From JABJOR01 sp965603075 (lineage in GTDB: Bacteria; Pseudomonadota; Alphaproteobacteria; Rhodospirillales; Casp-alpha2): a stretch of 64,000 nucleotides of DNA. The DNA is taken from the NCBI GenBank assembly GCA_965603075.1, contig CBFDBO010000014.1, positions 13,498 to 77,497 on the forward strand. The letters run 5' to 3'. Positions 7,618-16,543 of the stretch are shown here, piece by piece (position 1 is the first letter of the stretch; every line of letters begins with the position of its first letter). The position numbers and the translations under genes are program-made. The notes beneath the pieces were generated by a model, which did no database searches, was not told where the DNA came from, and saw only the letters and a program-made list of their open reading frames with translations.

Positions 7618-8751
7618 TTACATGCCAGCTTGAATTTCGCTGAACATACCCTGAATTCTAGTATTGAGCTCATCAGGAACATCTTGGAAGAAGACACCTG
7701 TTTTCATCATTTCAAGAGGATTATTCAAAGCTAATGCTTCTAATCTTTCTACTGGAGTATCGGCAAATGATTTCATGTTAGCGTGCCCATAACCCCAGCC
7801 ATCAATAACGTATTTACCAACATCATATGAAAGCATTTCATCAATCATATCATACGCAGCATCTTCATTACCTGCGCCATATTCACTATTGAACATAGCC
7901 AAACCACATACCCAAAATAGAATACCTTCTTTAGGATTCATATATGCCACGGGCAAGCCTTGTTCTTTCAGGCGCATAGATGCTTCATTCCAAGCGTAGG
8001 AGGCAACCAGCTCACCTGAAGCAAGACCTTGCTCAGCTGTTGTTTGATCATCCCAATAATAACGAAGCAATGGTTGTTGCGCTCCAAGTTTTTCACGAAG
8101 AGCTTCGAGTTGGTCATCACTTGGGTTAAATAGATCTTCTCTTGAATGACCCAGAGCCAATCCAGCCACTGCGGCAGCGCCAACCGGAGCATTGTACATG
8201 GCCAGACGACCAGCATACTTCTCATTAAACAACATATTCCATGAATTTTCTTCAATATCTTTTGGATCAACAAGATCAGTACGATAAAGAACAGACGAAT
8301 TCCCCCAATCGAATGGAAGGAAAATTGTTTCACCGTTGTGGAAATTACCCGGCATATTTGTTAGTTCTGGAAATAGGCTGTCATAATTTGATAGTCTTGA
8401 GGTATCAATACCTTTAAGAACGCCAGCACGGGCCCAGCGGGGAACCGTATCGGAACAAGGGTGTCCAATGGTTGGGGCGAAACCGGCGCGGACTTTTGCT
8501 AAACCTTCATCTTCACTACCGAAGAATGAAAAATCAGGCAAACCGCCATGTTTTTCAGCGTAGGCTTTGAAGAATGTTTCGTCGTCATAACCACTCCATG
8601 TGAAGTAGTTTACATCGCCAGCAGCTTTCGCTTTTCCCGGTATCATTGGCATCATTACAGTGGTCAAGCCAGCAGCGGCAAGAGTCTTTGTAAACATGCG
8701 GCGGTTCATATCACCGTTAACTAGCCGCTCTTTAAATTCTGTTATTTTCAT
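7618..8751 (-). CDS. Tat-exported ABC transporter substrate-binding protein, spermidine/putrescine type
   Basis: A periplasmic solute-binding protein of the PotD/PotF class. The N-terminus (MKITEFKERL then MNRRMFTKTLAAAG) carries a twin-arginine signal with RRMFTK at about residues 17-22, followed by a hydrophobic stretch and AKAA. The mature part starts VNYFTWSGYDDETFFKAYAEKHG, typical of the class, and ends with the segment on DMIDEMLS and PLEMMKTG. The ligand is probably a polyamine or another cationic amine. No permease or ATPase gene is adjacent, so it is an orphan binding protein here. Start ATG 8751 (GGGAGA just upstream) is preferred over 8766. Confidence 0.88.
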   Translation of the reverse strand: MKITEFKERLVNGDMNRRMFTKTLAAAGLTTVMMPMIPGKAKAAGDVNYFTWSGYDDETFFKAYAEKHGGLPDFSFFGSEDEGLAKVRAGFAPTIGHPCSDTVPRWARAGVLKGIDTSRLSNYDSLFPELTNMPGNFHNGETIFLPFDWGNSSVLYRTDLVDPKDIEENSWNMLFNEKYAGRLAMYNAPVGAAAVAGLALGHSREDLFNPSDDQLEALREKLGAQQPLLRYYWDDQTTAEQGLASGELVASYAWNEASMRLKEQGLPVAYMNPKEGILFWVCGLAMFNSEYGAGNEDAAYDMIDEMLSYDVGKYVIDGWGYGHANMKSFADTPVERLEALALNNPLEMMKTGVFFQDVPDELNTRIQGMFSEIQAGM

Positions 8752-9216
8752 GAGTCTCCCGATCATTCTGTTAATTCAGATAAATTGCTCATCTAACTGA
8801 TTAAATAATTTAAGCGTTTGCTTTTAAGTTATTATTGTTTTGATACAGCAACTTAAATCACCATATCATATTCATAACTATATAAGCAGCGCCTGAGAAC
8901 GCAACTATCATTTTGCCTTTTGGCATAAAAATTAATAACTTCAGTAAGATTTATACGATACTTTTATATAGTAACATTATAATTTAGGCAAAATTAGGGC
9001 GGTTATTTTTCCGCAAAAGTAAGGACTACAGTCGCATTTTCAAGCACGCTTCTTTTAGTCCCCGCAAGATTTTGCCGTGTTCTCGCACAAGGGAGCCGCC
9101 TAAAAAAATAAATATAAAACCATCTTTATCTTCAACTAATTTCGTGATGATGCGTTCATCACCTTATTTATCTCATGCCCCTACCTACAGTTATATTCAA
9201 ACGTATTCTTTTTGCA
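8752..9216. other. AT-rich intergenic region without a supported gene
   Basis: About 465 bp between the binding-protein gene and the rpsD terminator. It must hold the promoter of the binding-protein gene. Small features seen: a TTTTGCC-TTTT-GGCATAAAA inverted repeat at 8911-8930 and a possible stem GGACTA (9023-9028) with TAGTCC (9056-9061). The more GC-rich stretch 9010-9105 could be part of an untranslated leader or small RNA, but I see no known riboswitch core. A 67-codon open frame at 9072 has no ribosome site and no recognisable product. Confidence 0.5.
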
Positions 9217-9249
9217 TAAAAAAAAGCCAGTGTAGAATTCTACACTGGC
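9217..9249 (-). terminator. Rho-independent terminator after rpsD
   Basis: A perfect 24-nt palindrome (9226-9249) with GCCAGTGTAGAA and its complement, followed on the minus strand by nine T. Confidence 0.9.
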
Positions 9250-9294
9250 CTGATTTATTGTTGGTTGAGGTATAAACCTCAGATCGAAATTACA

Positions 9295-9912
9295 TTATTT
9301 TGAGTAATATTCGATAACCAGATTTGGTTCCATTTGTACCGGATAAGGGACATCGGCAAGTTTAGGTGTAGCCAAGAATGTGCCCTGCATTTTTTTGTGA
9401 TCAACGGTCATGTATTCAGGAATATCGCGCTCAGGTGAAACAATGGCTTCAAGCACCATACCGATTTCACGGGATTTTTCGCGAACTTCAACAATATCGC
9501 CTTCGCGTACCATGTAGGAAGCGATGTTGACGCGTTTGCCGTTTACTTTAACGTGACCGTGGTTCACAAACTGACGAGCAGAAAATACCGTTGGAACGAA
9601 CTTCATACGGTAAATAACCGCATCAAGGCGACATTCTAGAATGCCGATCAGATTTTCTGATGTATCACCACGACGACGAGATGCTTCGGCGAAGTATTTA
9701 CGGAATTGTTTTTCCGTGATGTTGCCATAGTAGCCTTTAAGCTTCTGTTTAGCAGCCAACTGCAGACCGAAATCTGAAGGTTTCTTGGCGCGGCGCTGGC
9801 CATGTTGTCCTGGACCGTATTCACGGGTATTTACAGGACTTTTGGCGCGACCCCAGAGGTTAACACCATGGCGACGGTTAATCTTATATTTGGCTTGAAT
9901 TCGTTTGGTCAT
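9295..9912 (-). CDS. rpsD: 30S ribosomal protein S4
   Basis: Primary 16S rRNA-binding protein of the small subunit. The 205-aa sequence has the typical bacterial S4 start (MTKRIQAKYKINRRHGVNLWGR), the LRRGDTSENLIGILECRLDAVIYRMKFV region and the S4 RNA-binding domain (ARQFVNHGHVKVNGKRVNI, about residues 90-150). The N-terminal zinc cysteines found in some S4 proteins are absent, so this is the C-minus form. It is transcribed alone here, as is common in alphaproteobacteria, with a strong terminator at 9217. Confidence 0.99.
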   Translation of the reverse strand: MTKRIQAKYKINRRHGVNLWGRAKSPVNTREYGPGQHGQRRAKKPSDFGLQLAAKQKLKGYYGNITEKQFRKYFAEASRRRGDTSENLIGILECRLDAVIYRMKFVPTVFSARQFVNHGHVKVNGKRVNIASYMVREGDIVEVREKSREIGMVLEAIVSPERDIPEYMTVDHKKMQGTFLATPKLADVPYPVQMEPNLVIEYYSK

Positions 9913-10190
9913 AATAAATCTTTCTTACCTAGTTCACACGTTAATTACGGTTGTTATTGTGATCGAATTTTTCGATTATATTTCGATTCTAATTGTCTCG
10001 CTCGGGCTGGTTCCAGCTATTGTTTTAATCATTAACCGGGCCGGGGCTCATCACTTGGTAAAATGAATAGAACCCACATTTGCGAGAATGAGCGGGAGTA
10101 TAGGTTTTTGCGCTCGTGCGTCAAGCCGCAAAATACATAAAAATGAGAGAATTTAGGGGATTTTTGACCTAATCACGCCCTATCCCCGTT

Positions 10191-10757
10191 CTAATCAATG
10201 TCCAGCTCAGAATCCCAGTACAAGAAATCGCGCCAACTCTCATGCAAATAGTTCGGCGGGAAGGTCCGACCCCGTTCTTGCAACTCGTGATTATTAGGCT
10301 GCCGAGGGGGTTTCATCAATTTAAGCCCCACCTTATGGGCCATTTTATCGGCTTTACGCAAATTACAGGGGGAACAAGCCGCAACGACGTTCTGCCACGT
10401 TGTCCGCCCCCCATGCGAGCGCGGAATGACATGATCAAAAGTGAGCGCCTCTGCCCGAAAGCGTGATCCACAATATTGACATTCAAATTGATCTCGTAAA
10501 AATACATTAAACCGAGTAAAGGCTGGTTTTCGAGTAATTTGAACATAATCTTTTAGGGCAATGACACTGGGCAGGCTCATTTCATAGCTGGGGGAATGAA
10601 CCACTGTCTCGTATTCGGAAATAACGCTTACCCGTGACAAAAACACCGCTTTGATCGCGTCTTGCCACGACCACAGGGAAAGAGGAAAGTAACTTAAAGG
10701 TCTAAAATCTGCATTTAAAACCAATGCAGGACAACTCTGTGCCAGCGCGGTATTCAT
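10191..10757 (-). CDS. HNH endonuclease family protein
   Basis: A 188-aa protein with a zinc-HNH nuclease domain in the second half: CQYC (residues 93-96), DHVIPRSHGG (108-117), N123, and CSPC (128-131). The N-terminal half (PALVLNADFRPLSYFPLSLWSWQDAIKAVFL) is the conserved prefix of a chromosomal HNH family common in alphaproteobacteria and other bacteria. It is not linked to restriction genes or phage genes here. The biological role is unknown; nuclease activity is inferred from the motif. Confidence 0.88.
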   Translation of the reverse strand: MNTALAQSCPALVLNADFRPLSYFPLSLWSWQDAIKAVFLSRVSVISEYETVVHSPSYEMSLPSVIALKDYVQITRKPAFTRFNVFLRDQFECQYCGSRFRAEALTFDHVIPRSHGGRTTWQNVVAACSPCNLRKADKMAHKVGLKLMKPPRQPNNHELQERGRTFPPNYLHESWRDFLYWDSELDID

Positions 10758-10880
10758 ACAACTTGTATCCCATATTATCCCAAAGTTGGGTTAAAGCGGA
10801 CTTCTGTCTGTTCCGATTCTGATAGTACTGTATTATGGTTAATAAAGCTAAAAAATAACGTTTCGGTATAAAGACACATT

Positions 10881-11726
10881 ATGAGCACCATTACCCGTTT
10901 CGCCCCCAGCCCAACCGGGCAACTTCATCTGGGACATGCCTATTCTGCATTATTTGCCGCAAACGCTGCAAACAGAGATAACGGTGCGTTCGTTGTGCGC
11001 ATTGAGGATATTGATCCGGGTCGATGCAAACCTGAATTCGAAGCGCAAATTTTTGAGGACCTCAACTGGCTGGGCTTGCAATGGGCGCTGCCCGTAAGGC
11101 GGCAATCTGAACACATGGAGGACTATGAAGCAGCATTACAGCAGCTATCTGACATGGGAATGCTTTATCCCTGTTTTTGCTCACGCTCAGATATAAAACA
11201 TGAAATAGAATCCAGTGGACAGGCCCCTCATTCTGGCCCCGATGGACCGCACTATCCGGGCACGTGCCGCATCCTATCAAAAGACCAACAGCAAGAACGG
11301 AAAGCCGCGGGTAATGCTTTTGCCTTGCGCCTCTCTATGGATAAGGCAATTCAACATACAGGCCCTCTGTCATGGCATGACGGTGAGCAAGGCGAAATTG
11401 TGGCGACCCCCGAAATATTCGGCGATGTTGTGTTGGCACGAAAAGAAACCCCGACCAGCTATCATCTGGCTGTGACCATCGATGACCATTTACAGGGGAT
11501 CACTCTCGTCACCCGCGGACAGGATTTGTTTCACGCTAGTCACATCCATACCATTTTACAAAAATTACTTGGGTTAAATCAGCCCCAATACCATCATCAT
11601 AAATTATTAAAGGATGAAAGCGGTCAACGGTTCGCCAAACGCGATGATGCCGCAACATTGTCATCCATGCGGCAAAGCGGTATCACGCCAGAAGAAATTA
11701 GAATGCAATTGGGGTTTAAAAAATGA
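10881..11726 (+). CDS. gluQ: Glutamyl-Q tRNA(Asp) synthetase
   Basis: A truncated glutamyl-tRNA synthetase that attaches glutamate to queuosine in the anticodon of tRNA(Asp). It has the HIGH-type motif HLGH (residues 16-19) after FAPSPTG, a zinc-binding insert with CFC (near 98-100), YHLAVTIDDHLQGITLVTRGQDL, and a KMSKS equivalent FAKRDDA (251-257). The anticodon-binding domain is missing, as in all GluQ. 281 aa is usual. Its stop is in a duplicated 17-nt unit shared with the next gene's start region. Confidence 0.94.
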   Translation: MSTITRFAPSPTGQLHLGHAYSALFAANAANRDNGAFVVRIEDIDPGRCKPEFEAQIFEDLNWLGLQWALPVRRQSEHMEDYEAALQQLSDMGMLYPCFCSRSDIKHEIESSGQAPHSGPDGPHYPGTCRILSKDQQQERKAAGNAFALRLSMDKAIQHTGPLSWHDGEQGEIVATPEIFGDVVLARKETPTSYHLAVTIDDHLQGITLVTRGQDLFHASHIHTILQKLLGLNQPQYHHHKLLKDESGQRFAKRDDAATLSSMRQSGITPEEIRMQLGFKK

Positions 11727-11759
11727 CTCGATTCAATAAATGACTCGATTTAATAAATG
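11723..11759 (+). repeat. 17-nt tandem duplication between gluQ and the nuclease-like gene
   Basis: ATGACTCGATTCAATAA (11723-11739) is followed by ATGACTCGATTTAATAA (11740-11756), then ATG of the next gene begins a third partial copy (ATGATTCA). The gluQ stop TGA is at 11724. Confidence 0.85.
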
Positions 11760-12587
11760 ATTCAGGGGTTTGGTTTTATTCTGGGCACCCTTGTATGGCT
11801 TGGTTCGCTTGGTTCACTTGGCTCAGCAGCCTCCAGTATGGCCAAACCGGATTTTACTCAACTTGAAGAAATTGGTACAGCACGGGTCATTGCCATTGTT
11901 GATGGGGACACCATCGTGCTCGATACGCCCATCAATGGTTCGCGAGAGGTCCGCTTGGTGGGCATTCAAGCCCCCAAGCTCCCTTTGGGACGCAAGGATT
12001 TCATCCCGTGGCCCTTGGGTGAGCCATCGAAGCAAACCCTGAGCACGCTGGCCTTACATAAGGATGTTATACTGTACACAACTAGCCACGGAATGGACCG
12101 ACACGGCAGATTGCTCGCCCACCTTAAAACCACCGACGGGGTTTGGCTCCAAGGAATGATGTTGAGCCTAGGGATGGCCCGGGTTTATAGCCTTCCCGAT
12201 AACAGGCAGCTTGTTAGAGAAATGTTAACCCAAGAGACCCAAGCCCGGTTGAAAAAACTAGGAATCTGGGACCATTCTTTTTACGCCGTTCGAACGCCGC
12301 AAGAGACGGCTGCTCTCGTAGGCCGCTTTGAAGTTATTGAAGGTAAAGTCCTCCATACCACAAAGGTGAAGAATATAATCCACCTGAATTTTGGAGAAGA
12401 CTGGCGAACGGATTTTACCCTGAGCATCGAAAAGAAAAATTGGAAAATCTTTAAAGAGAGCACGCCGAATTTAGAGAGCTTATTGTCTCTAACGGGTAAA
12501 AACATTCGGGTACGGGGGTGGTTAAAAGATAACAGCGGGCCTTCCCTTGGCATTACACACCCCGAACAGATCGAAATCCTCAATTAG
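11757..12587 (+). CDS. Secreted staphylococcal-nuclease-like protein
   Basis: A 276-aa protein with an N-terminal signal peptide (hydrophobic to about residue 25) and a thermonuclease-like domain at about residues 40-170. Visible landmarks are ARVIAIVDGDTIVLD, REVRLVGIQAPKL, DRHGRLLAHL and GMARVYS. These match the SNase fold with the Ca-binding Asp and two active-site Arg positions. The C-terminal 100 residues form an extra domain, probably an OB-like fold (VRGWLKDNSGPSLGITHPEQIEIL). The signal peptide contains three LGS repeats encoded by a 9-nt tandem repeat (11799-11825). Its end overlaps the end of the convergent sensor kinase by 8 nt. Confidence 0.8.
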   Translation: MIQGFGFILGTLVWLGSLGSLGSAASSMAKPDFTQLEEIGTARVIAIVDGDTIVLDTPINGSREVRLVGIQAPKLPLGRKDFIPWPLGEPSKQTLSTLALHKDVILYTTSHGMDRHGRLLAHLKTTDGVWLQGMMLSLGMARVYSLPDNRQLVREMLTQETQARLKKLGIWDHSFYAVRTPQETAALVGRFEVIEGKVLHTTKVKNIIHLNFGEDWRTDFTLSIEKKNWKIFKESTPNLESLLSLTGKNIRVRGWLKDNSGPSLGITHPEQIEILN

Positions 12588-14865
12588 AGTTCTTTACACT
12601 TCCTGCAACAGGTAAAATCATTTTCACTGTTGTGCCTTGCCCTAGTTCACTTTCAATGACGAGCGCGCCCTTCGACTGTCTGGTAAAGCCGTAGACGGTG
12701 CTGAGACCCAACCCACTGCCTTTGCCCACATCACGGGTCGTAAAATATGGTTCCGTGGCTTTATCCAACACATCGGGGCTCATACCAACGCCATCATCAA
12801 TAACCAATATTTCAATATAATCGCCCCGTGGTAGAACCGTATCTTTGATTATTTTATCTTCTTCAAATATTTGTGCTTTCGTAATTACCCGCAAAACACC
12901 GCCGTCCAAAATGGCCTCTCTTGAGTTTACGGCAAGATTAACCAGAGCGTTTTGAAAATTACCCAAATCGGCAGAAATATTTCCGACAGCCGGGTCCAAT
13001 TCAATTTCGACACGCATATAATCGCTCATGGTGCGGCTCAATAATTTGACTGTTTCTGTGACTTGTTCATTAGGGTTTATTAATTCATTATTGAACGTTT
13101 GCTTGCGAGAAAAAGCCATTAGCTGCTGGATTAAGGCTCGTCCCCTTTCGCCGGCAACGATAGCCGACCCCAATAGTTCAGAGACATGTTGATTATCCGT
13201 TATCTTTCTGTTGGCCAGTTCCAAATTCATTTGAATGACTTGAAGCAAATTATTGAAGTCGTGGGCAATTCCACCCGTTAACTGCCCAACCACTTCCATC
13301 TTTTTTGCATGAATTAATTGCTGCTCAAGGTCTTTTATCTCTGTGATATCGGTTCCAAAACTTTGAAAAGAAACGATATCTCCTTTGCTATCGAACGCGG
13401 CTTCATTCTGCCATAGACACCATCTCTCTTTGCCATCAGAGCGCATCATTTTATCTTCGCGACTTTGCGATGGGTTTTCTGGCGTAAAACTCTGAAAATG
13501 CTCAATCAACGCATCTGAGACTTCAGAGGAATAAAAATCACTGAATTTTTGACCAATTATATCCTCACTCGCTATACCGTAAAATTGTGAATAAACTTCA
13601 TTGGCATAGGTTATTGTTGTATCGGGAAGCCATTGGCAGGCTAATAAAGATTGATTTTCAACAAGATTTTTATATTTTCTCTCACTTCGGGCGAGCATAT
13701 TGGTACGTTTGAATACTTCCCGCCGCAAAGATTTATTCCAAGAATAAAATATGAATAATAAAATCAAGCTGCTGACAATAAATATACCGGCAACTTTTAA
13801 TGTTGCAATTTGCAAGTCAGAACGGTGTTTATCTGGGTCAAATATAAATTTATCATCAAAGTTATTCTTCACCAAGCCGGTCGATTTTAAATAGGAATGC
13901 ATTTTTTGCCAGCGCGCAGGGTTTGTATTGCCCACATCAACGTTAGGATAGAGCATCAACTGTCGCACACCCTGAGCTTGAAATAAATTGTAGGGCAAAG
14001 CAATCTTGCTCGATGTCATATGCAGTGTTTCAAGTGACAATCTTCTGGATATTTCAGTGGGGTTCTCAAGAGCGTAAACCCAGCCTTTTTTTGAGGCTTC
14101 AATAAATCGTTCTACAGCATCTTGATCGCGATCGATCACTCTTTGGTGGGTAAACAAACTGTCTCCATAAAAGGCAATGCCATAATCTTCAGCCCGTAGA
14201 ACATGAAAATCTGATTTGTCCATTAAACCCCGGAACGGTGTAGCTATGGAATATCCTGCTAAAGCATCAATCTCGCCCGTTACAAGTTGTTTCTCAGCTT
14301 CGCCGTAGGTGAGCCCTTGCACGGGTTCTATCTTACTTGGGTCAATGCCCTCTGCCCTTAGAATACTCTGCAGTTCAATATCGGGAATATCGTTGATAAT
14401 TCGAAATACTTTTAAATCTTGGAAATCAGCAATATTGCTATAAGCCGATTTCTTATTAACATAAATTTCAACAGCGCTGCGTTGGAAGAATGAGGATAAT
14501 AATTTTAACTTCTGGCTCGTATCATTGGCGATTAGGATGTCACTTGCCCCCACGCCATAATCGGCACGACCTTCGTTGACTTCGTTTGTTGCTGAAAGGA
14601 ATGTTGTATTATTAATCCAAGCCGGTTTGATTTCCACATCGAAACCAGCTTCTTTATAGTAACCTTGCCAGAGGGCTGCGTAATATCCGGCAAATTGAAA
14701 TTGCGGGTCCCACCTTAATTGTAAGACTACTTTCTCCTCTGCACGCACCGCTGGGCCATAAAAAACAGCGGGTAAAAAGATAAACGCGAACATTATCAAT
14801 GCTATAGCTGACTTTATATAGCCGCCCAAGCTTGATCTTAGGTTTGATCTCAGGTTTTTAGACAT
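12580..14865 (-). CDS. Sensor histidine kinase with periplasmic SsuA/THI5-type domain and PAS domain
   Basis: A 761-aa membrane sensor. In order: signal or first membrane helix (about residues 18-40); an NMT1/THI5/SsuA-like solute-binding domain (about 45-330: VVLQLRWDPQFQFAGYYAALWQGYYKEAGFDV, GVGASDILIA); a transmembrane helix near 358-380; a PAS domain (about 390-520); HisKA dimerisation with phosphoacceptor His in GGIAHDFNNLL (near 535); and HATPase with NLAVNSREAI, DDGVGM and GKGSGLGLST. There is no receiver domain, and no response regulator gene is adjacent. Start ATG 14865 is preferred over an upstream TTG. The ligand is likely a pyrimidine-like or other small solute, by analogy only. 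Confidence 0.88.
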   Translation of the reverse strand: MSKNLRSNLRSSLGGYIKSAIALIMFAFIFLPAVFYGPAVRAEEKVVLQLRWDPQFQFAGYYAALWQGYYKEAGFDVEIKPAWINNTTFLSATNEVNEGRADYGVGASDILIANDTSQKLKLLSSFFQRSAVEIYVNKKSAYSNIADFQDLKVFRIINDIPDIELQSILRAEGIDPSKIEPVQGLTYGEAEKQLVTGEIDALAGYSIATPFRGLMDKSDFHVLRAEDYGIAFYGDSLFTHQRVIDRDQDAVERFIEASKKGWVYALENPTEISRRLSLETLHMTSSKIALPYNLFQAQGVRQLMLYPNVDVGNTNPARWQKMHSYLKSTGLVKNNFDDKFIFDPDKHRSDLQIATLKVAGIFIVSSLILLFIFYSWNKSLRREVFKRTNMLARSERKYKNLVENQSLLACQWLPDTTITYANEVYSQFYGIASEDIIGQKFSDFYSSEVSDALIEHFQSFTPENPSQSREDKMMRSDGKERWCLWQNEAAFDSKGDIVSFQSFGTDITEIKDLEQQLIHAKKMEVVGQLTGGIAHDFNNLLQVIQMNLELANRKITDNQHVSELLGSAIVAGERGRALIQQLMAFSRKQTFNNELINPNEQVTETVKLLSRTMSDYMRVEIELDPAVGNISADLGNFQNALVNLAVNSREAILDGGVLRVITKAQIFEEDKIIKDTVLPRGDYIEILVIDDGVGMSPDVLDKATEPYFTTRDVGKGSGLGLSTVYGFTRQSKGALVIESELGQGTTVKMILPVAGSVKNSN
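14833..14856 (-). repeat. 12-nt in-frame tandem repeat in the sensor kinase N-terminus
   Basis: Two 12-nt copies (14833-14844 and 14845-14856, one difference) encode the repeated NLRS in the first 12 residues. Confidence 0.7.
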
Positions 14866-14961
14866 ACAGGAATCTAGCAAAAACAATCGCCGCTGTATAT
14901 TTTCTTTTATAGAGGTATGACGGACTGGTTATCTTTGGAAAAGAGCATTATTATAACAACC

Positions 14962-16470
14962 ATGAAACAACACATAATTAAAAATAATTCACTCTCCCGG
15001 TGCATGCGATTTACCATGGCCCTTGGATTGCTCAGCTTTTTAGGGGCGTGCTCTGTGAACCCGGCGACAGGCGACCGAAGCTTTACAGCCTTTATGTCCC
15101 CAGAAAGAGAGAAAGAAGTCGGCGCCGAAGAACACCCCAAGATCATCCAACAATTCAATGGCGTTTACGATGACGATGACTTGGCGGCCTATGTGGCCGA
15201 AATTGGATATTATTTGACGCAAGTCTCGGAATTACCCAATGAAGAATTCCACTTTACGGTTTTAAACGATAACACCGTTAATGCCTTTGCCCTGCCGGGA
15301 GGTTATATTTACATCAGCCGTGGTTTGATTGCGCTGGCTGAAAATGAAGCCGAACTCGCCGGGGTTATTGCCCATGAAATCGGTCATGTAACAGCCCGCC
15401 ATACCGCAGAGCGTTACAGCAAAGCCATGGCTGCCAATATTGGATTGTCGATTATTGGTGCTATTGGTTCGGTGTATGGTGCGCCTCGTTCGGCTACCGA
15501 TATTTTATCTGTCGGCGCGGAATCTCTGCTCAAGGGTTTTTCTCGCGATCAAGAATTGGAAGCTGACAAACTTGGTGTGCGCTATATCTCAAAAGCCGGG
15601 TATGACCCAAATAGCATGAGTAGCTTTTTCAATAAAATGAAAGGCCATGACGAACTTCAATCAAAGATTAGTGGTAAACAGACCAATGAAGAAAACTTCA
15701 ATCATGCGTCTACCCACCCGCGAACGTCTGATCGCATCAAACAAGCCATAGAATTGGCGCATGATACAATCGTGCCTAATCCTAAAATTAAAACGGAAGT
15801 ATTCTTAGACAATATCGACGGCATTATATTTGGTGATGATCCTCATCAAGGGATCACACGAGGTAGAGATTTTCTTCACCCGGATTTAAAATTCACTTTT
15901 ACCGTGCCAGAAGACTTTAATCTAATCAACACACCCACCCAAGTGATTGCGCGGCACAAAAATGACTCGGTCATTATTTTTGATATGGAAAACCCAAAGA
16001 ATGCGGCAAAAGTTAACAATCTTGGCGATTATCTTGGTAATAACTGGGGTAAGAACATTAAGCTGAAAAGTATTGAACGCATTGATATTAATGGCATGGA
16101 AGCATGGACCGGGTTTATAAAACGAAATACAAAAAGTGGCCCCCGAAATATTCGCCTTATTGCCATCAAAGGGGGAGATAATGAAATCTTCCGTTTGGTC
16201 TTTATGACACCGCTCGAGCATTTCGATGCCATGGCGGACGGCCTAAAACGCATGACCTATAGCTTCCGCCGATTAACACAAGCTGAGGCAGATAATGTCA
16301 AACCACAGCGCGTCAATATTGTCCCTTCAACGGACAATGACACATCGGGCACCATGGCGGCGTACATGGATCAAGAAAACCTTCCAAAAGAATGGTTTGA
16401 ATTACTCAACTTGCTTGCTCTGGAGGATGGGCTGAGTGAAGGTGAGAGAGTGAAGGTCATTCACGAATAA
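14962..16470 (+). CDS. M48 family metalloprotease lipoprotein, BepA-like
   Basis: A zinc metalloprotease of about 502 aa with HEIGH as the zinc motif (near residue 138) and a downstream ELEADKLGVRY that supplies the third ligand. The N-terminus has a lipoprotein signal: hydrophobic MALGLLSFLGAC with the lipobox cysteine near residue 31, followed by SVNPATGDRSF. This start is typical of periplasmic BepA/YfgC-like proteases in outer-membrane protein quality control. The C-terminal 230 residues form a separate domain (after about residue 290) with no TPR motif that I can see. ATG 14962 or ATG 15004 could be the start. It is divergent from the sensor kinase. Confidence 0.88.
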   Translation: MKQHIIKNNSLSRCMRFTMALGLLSFLGACSVNPATGDRSFTAFMSPEREKEVGAEEHPKIIQQFNGVYDDDDLAAYVAEIGYYLTQVSELPNEEFHFTVLNDNTVNAFALPGGYIYISRGLIALAENEAELAGVIAHEIGHVTARHTAERYSKAMAANIGLSIIGAIGSVYGAPRSATDILSVGAESLLKGFSRDQELEADKLGVRYISKAGYDPNSMSSFFNKMKGHDELQSKISGKQTNEENFNHASTHPRTSDRIKQAIELAHDTIVPNPKIKTEVFLDNIDGIIFGDDPHQGITRGRDFLHPDLKFTFTVPEDFNLINTPTQVIARHKNDSVIIFDMENPKNAAKVNNLGDYLGNNWGKNIKLKSIERIDINGMEAWTGFIKRNTKSGPRNIRLIAIKGGDNEIFRLVFMTPLEHFDAMADGLKRMTYSFRRLTQAEADNVKPQRVNIVPSTDNDTSGTMAAYMDQENLPKEWFELLNLLALEDGLSEGERVKVIHE

Positions 16471-16491
16471 TTTTCAGTAAATTTTAAACAT

Positions 16492-16522
16492 AAAAAAAAC
16501 CGGAGAAAACCCCGGTTTTTTT
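16492..16522. terminator. Bidirectional terminator between M48 protease gene and carD
   Basis: An A-run plus CCGG, a short loop, then CCGG plus T-run forms a symmetrical hairpin between convergent genes, so it can serve both strands. Confidence 0.8.
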
Positions 16523-16543
16523 ATGTAATATCCCTACGCCATA

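Noticed and set aside
9072..9275. 67-codon open frame in the gap before rpsD
   Set aside because: No ribosome site, composition like random AT-rich DNA, and it overlaps the rpsD terminator hairpin.
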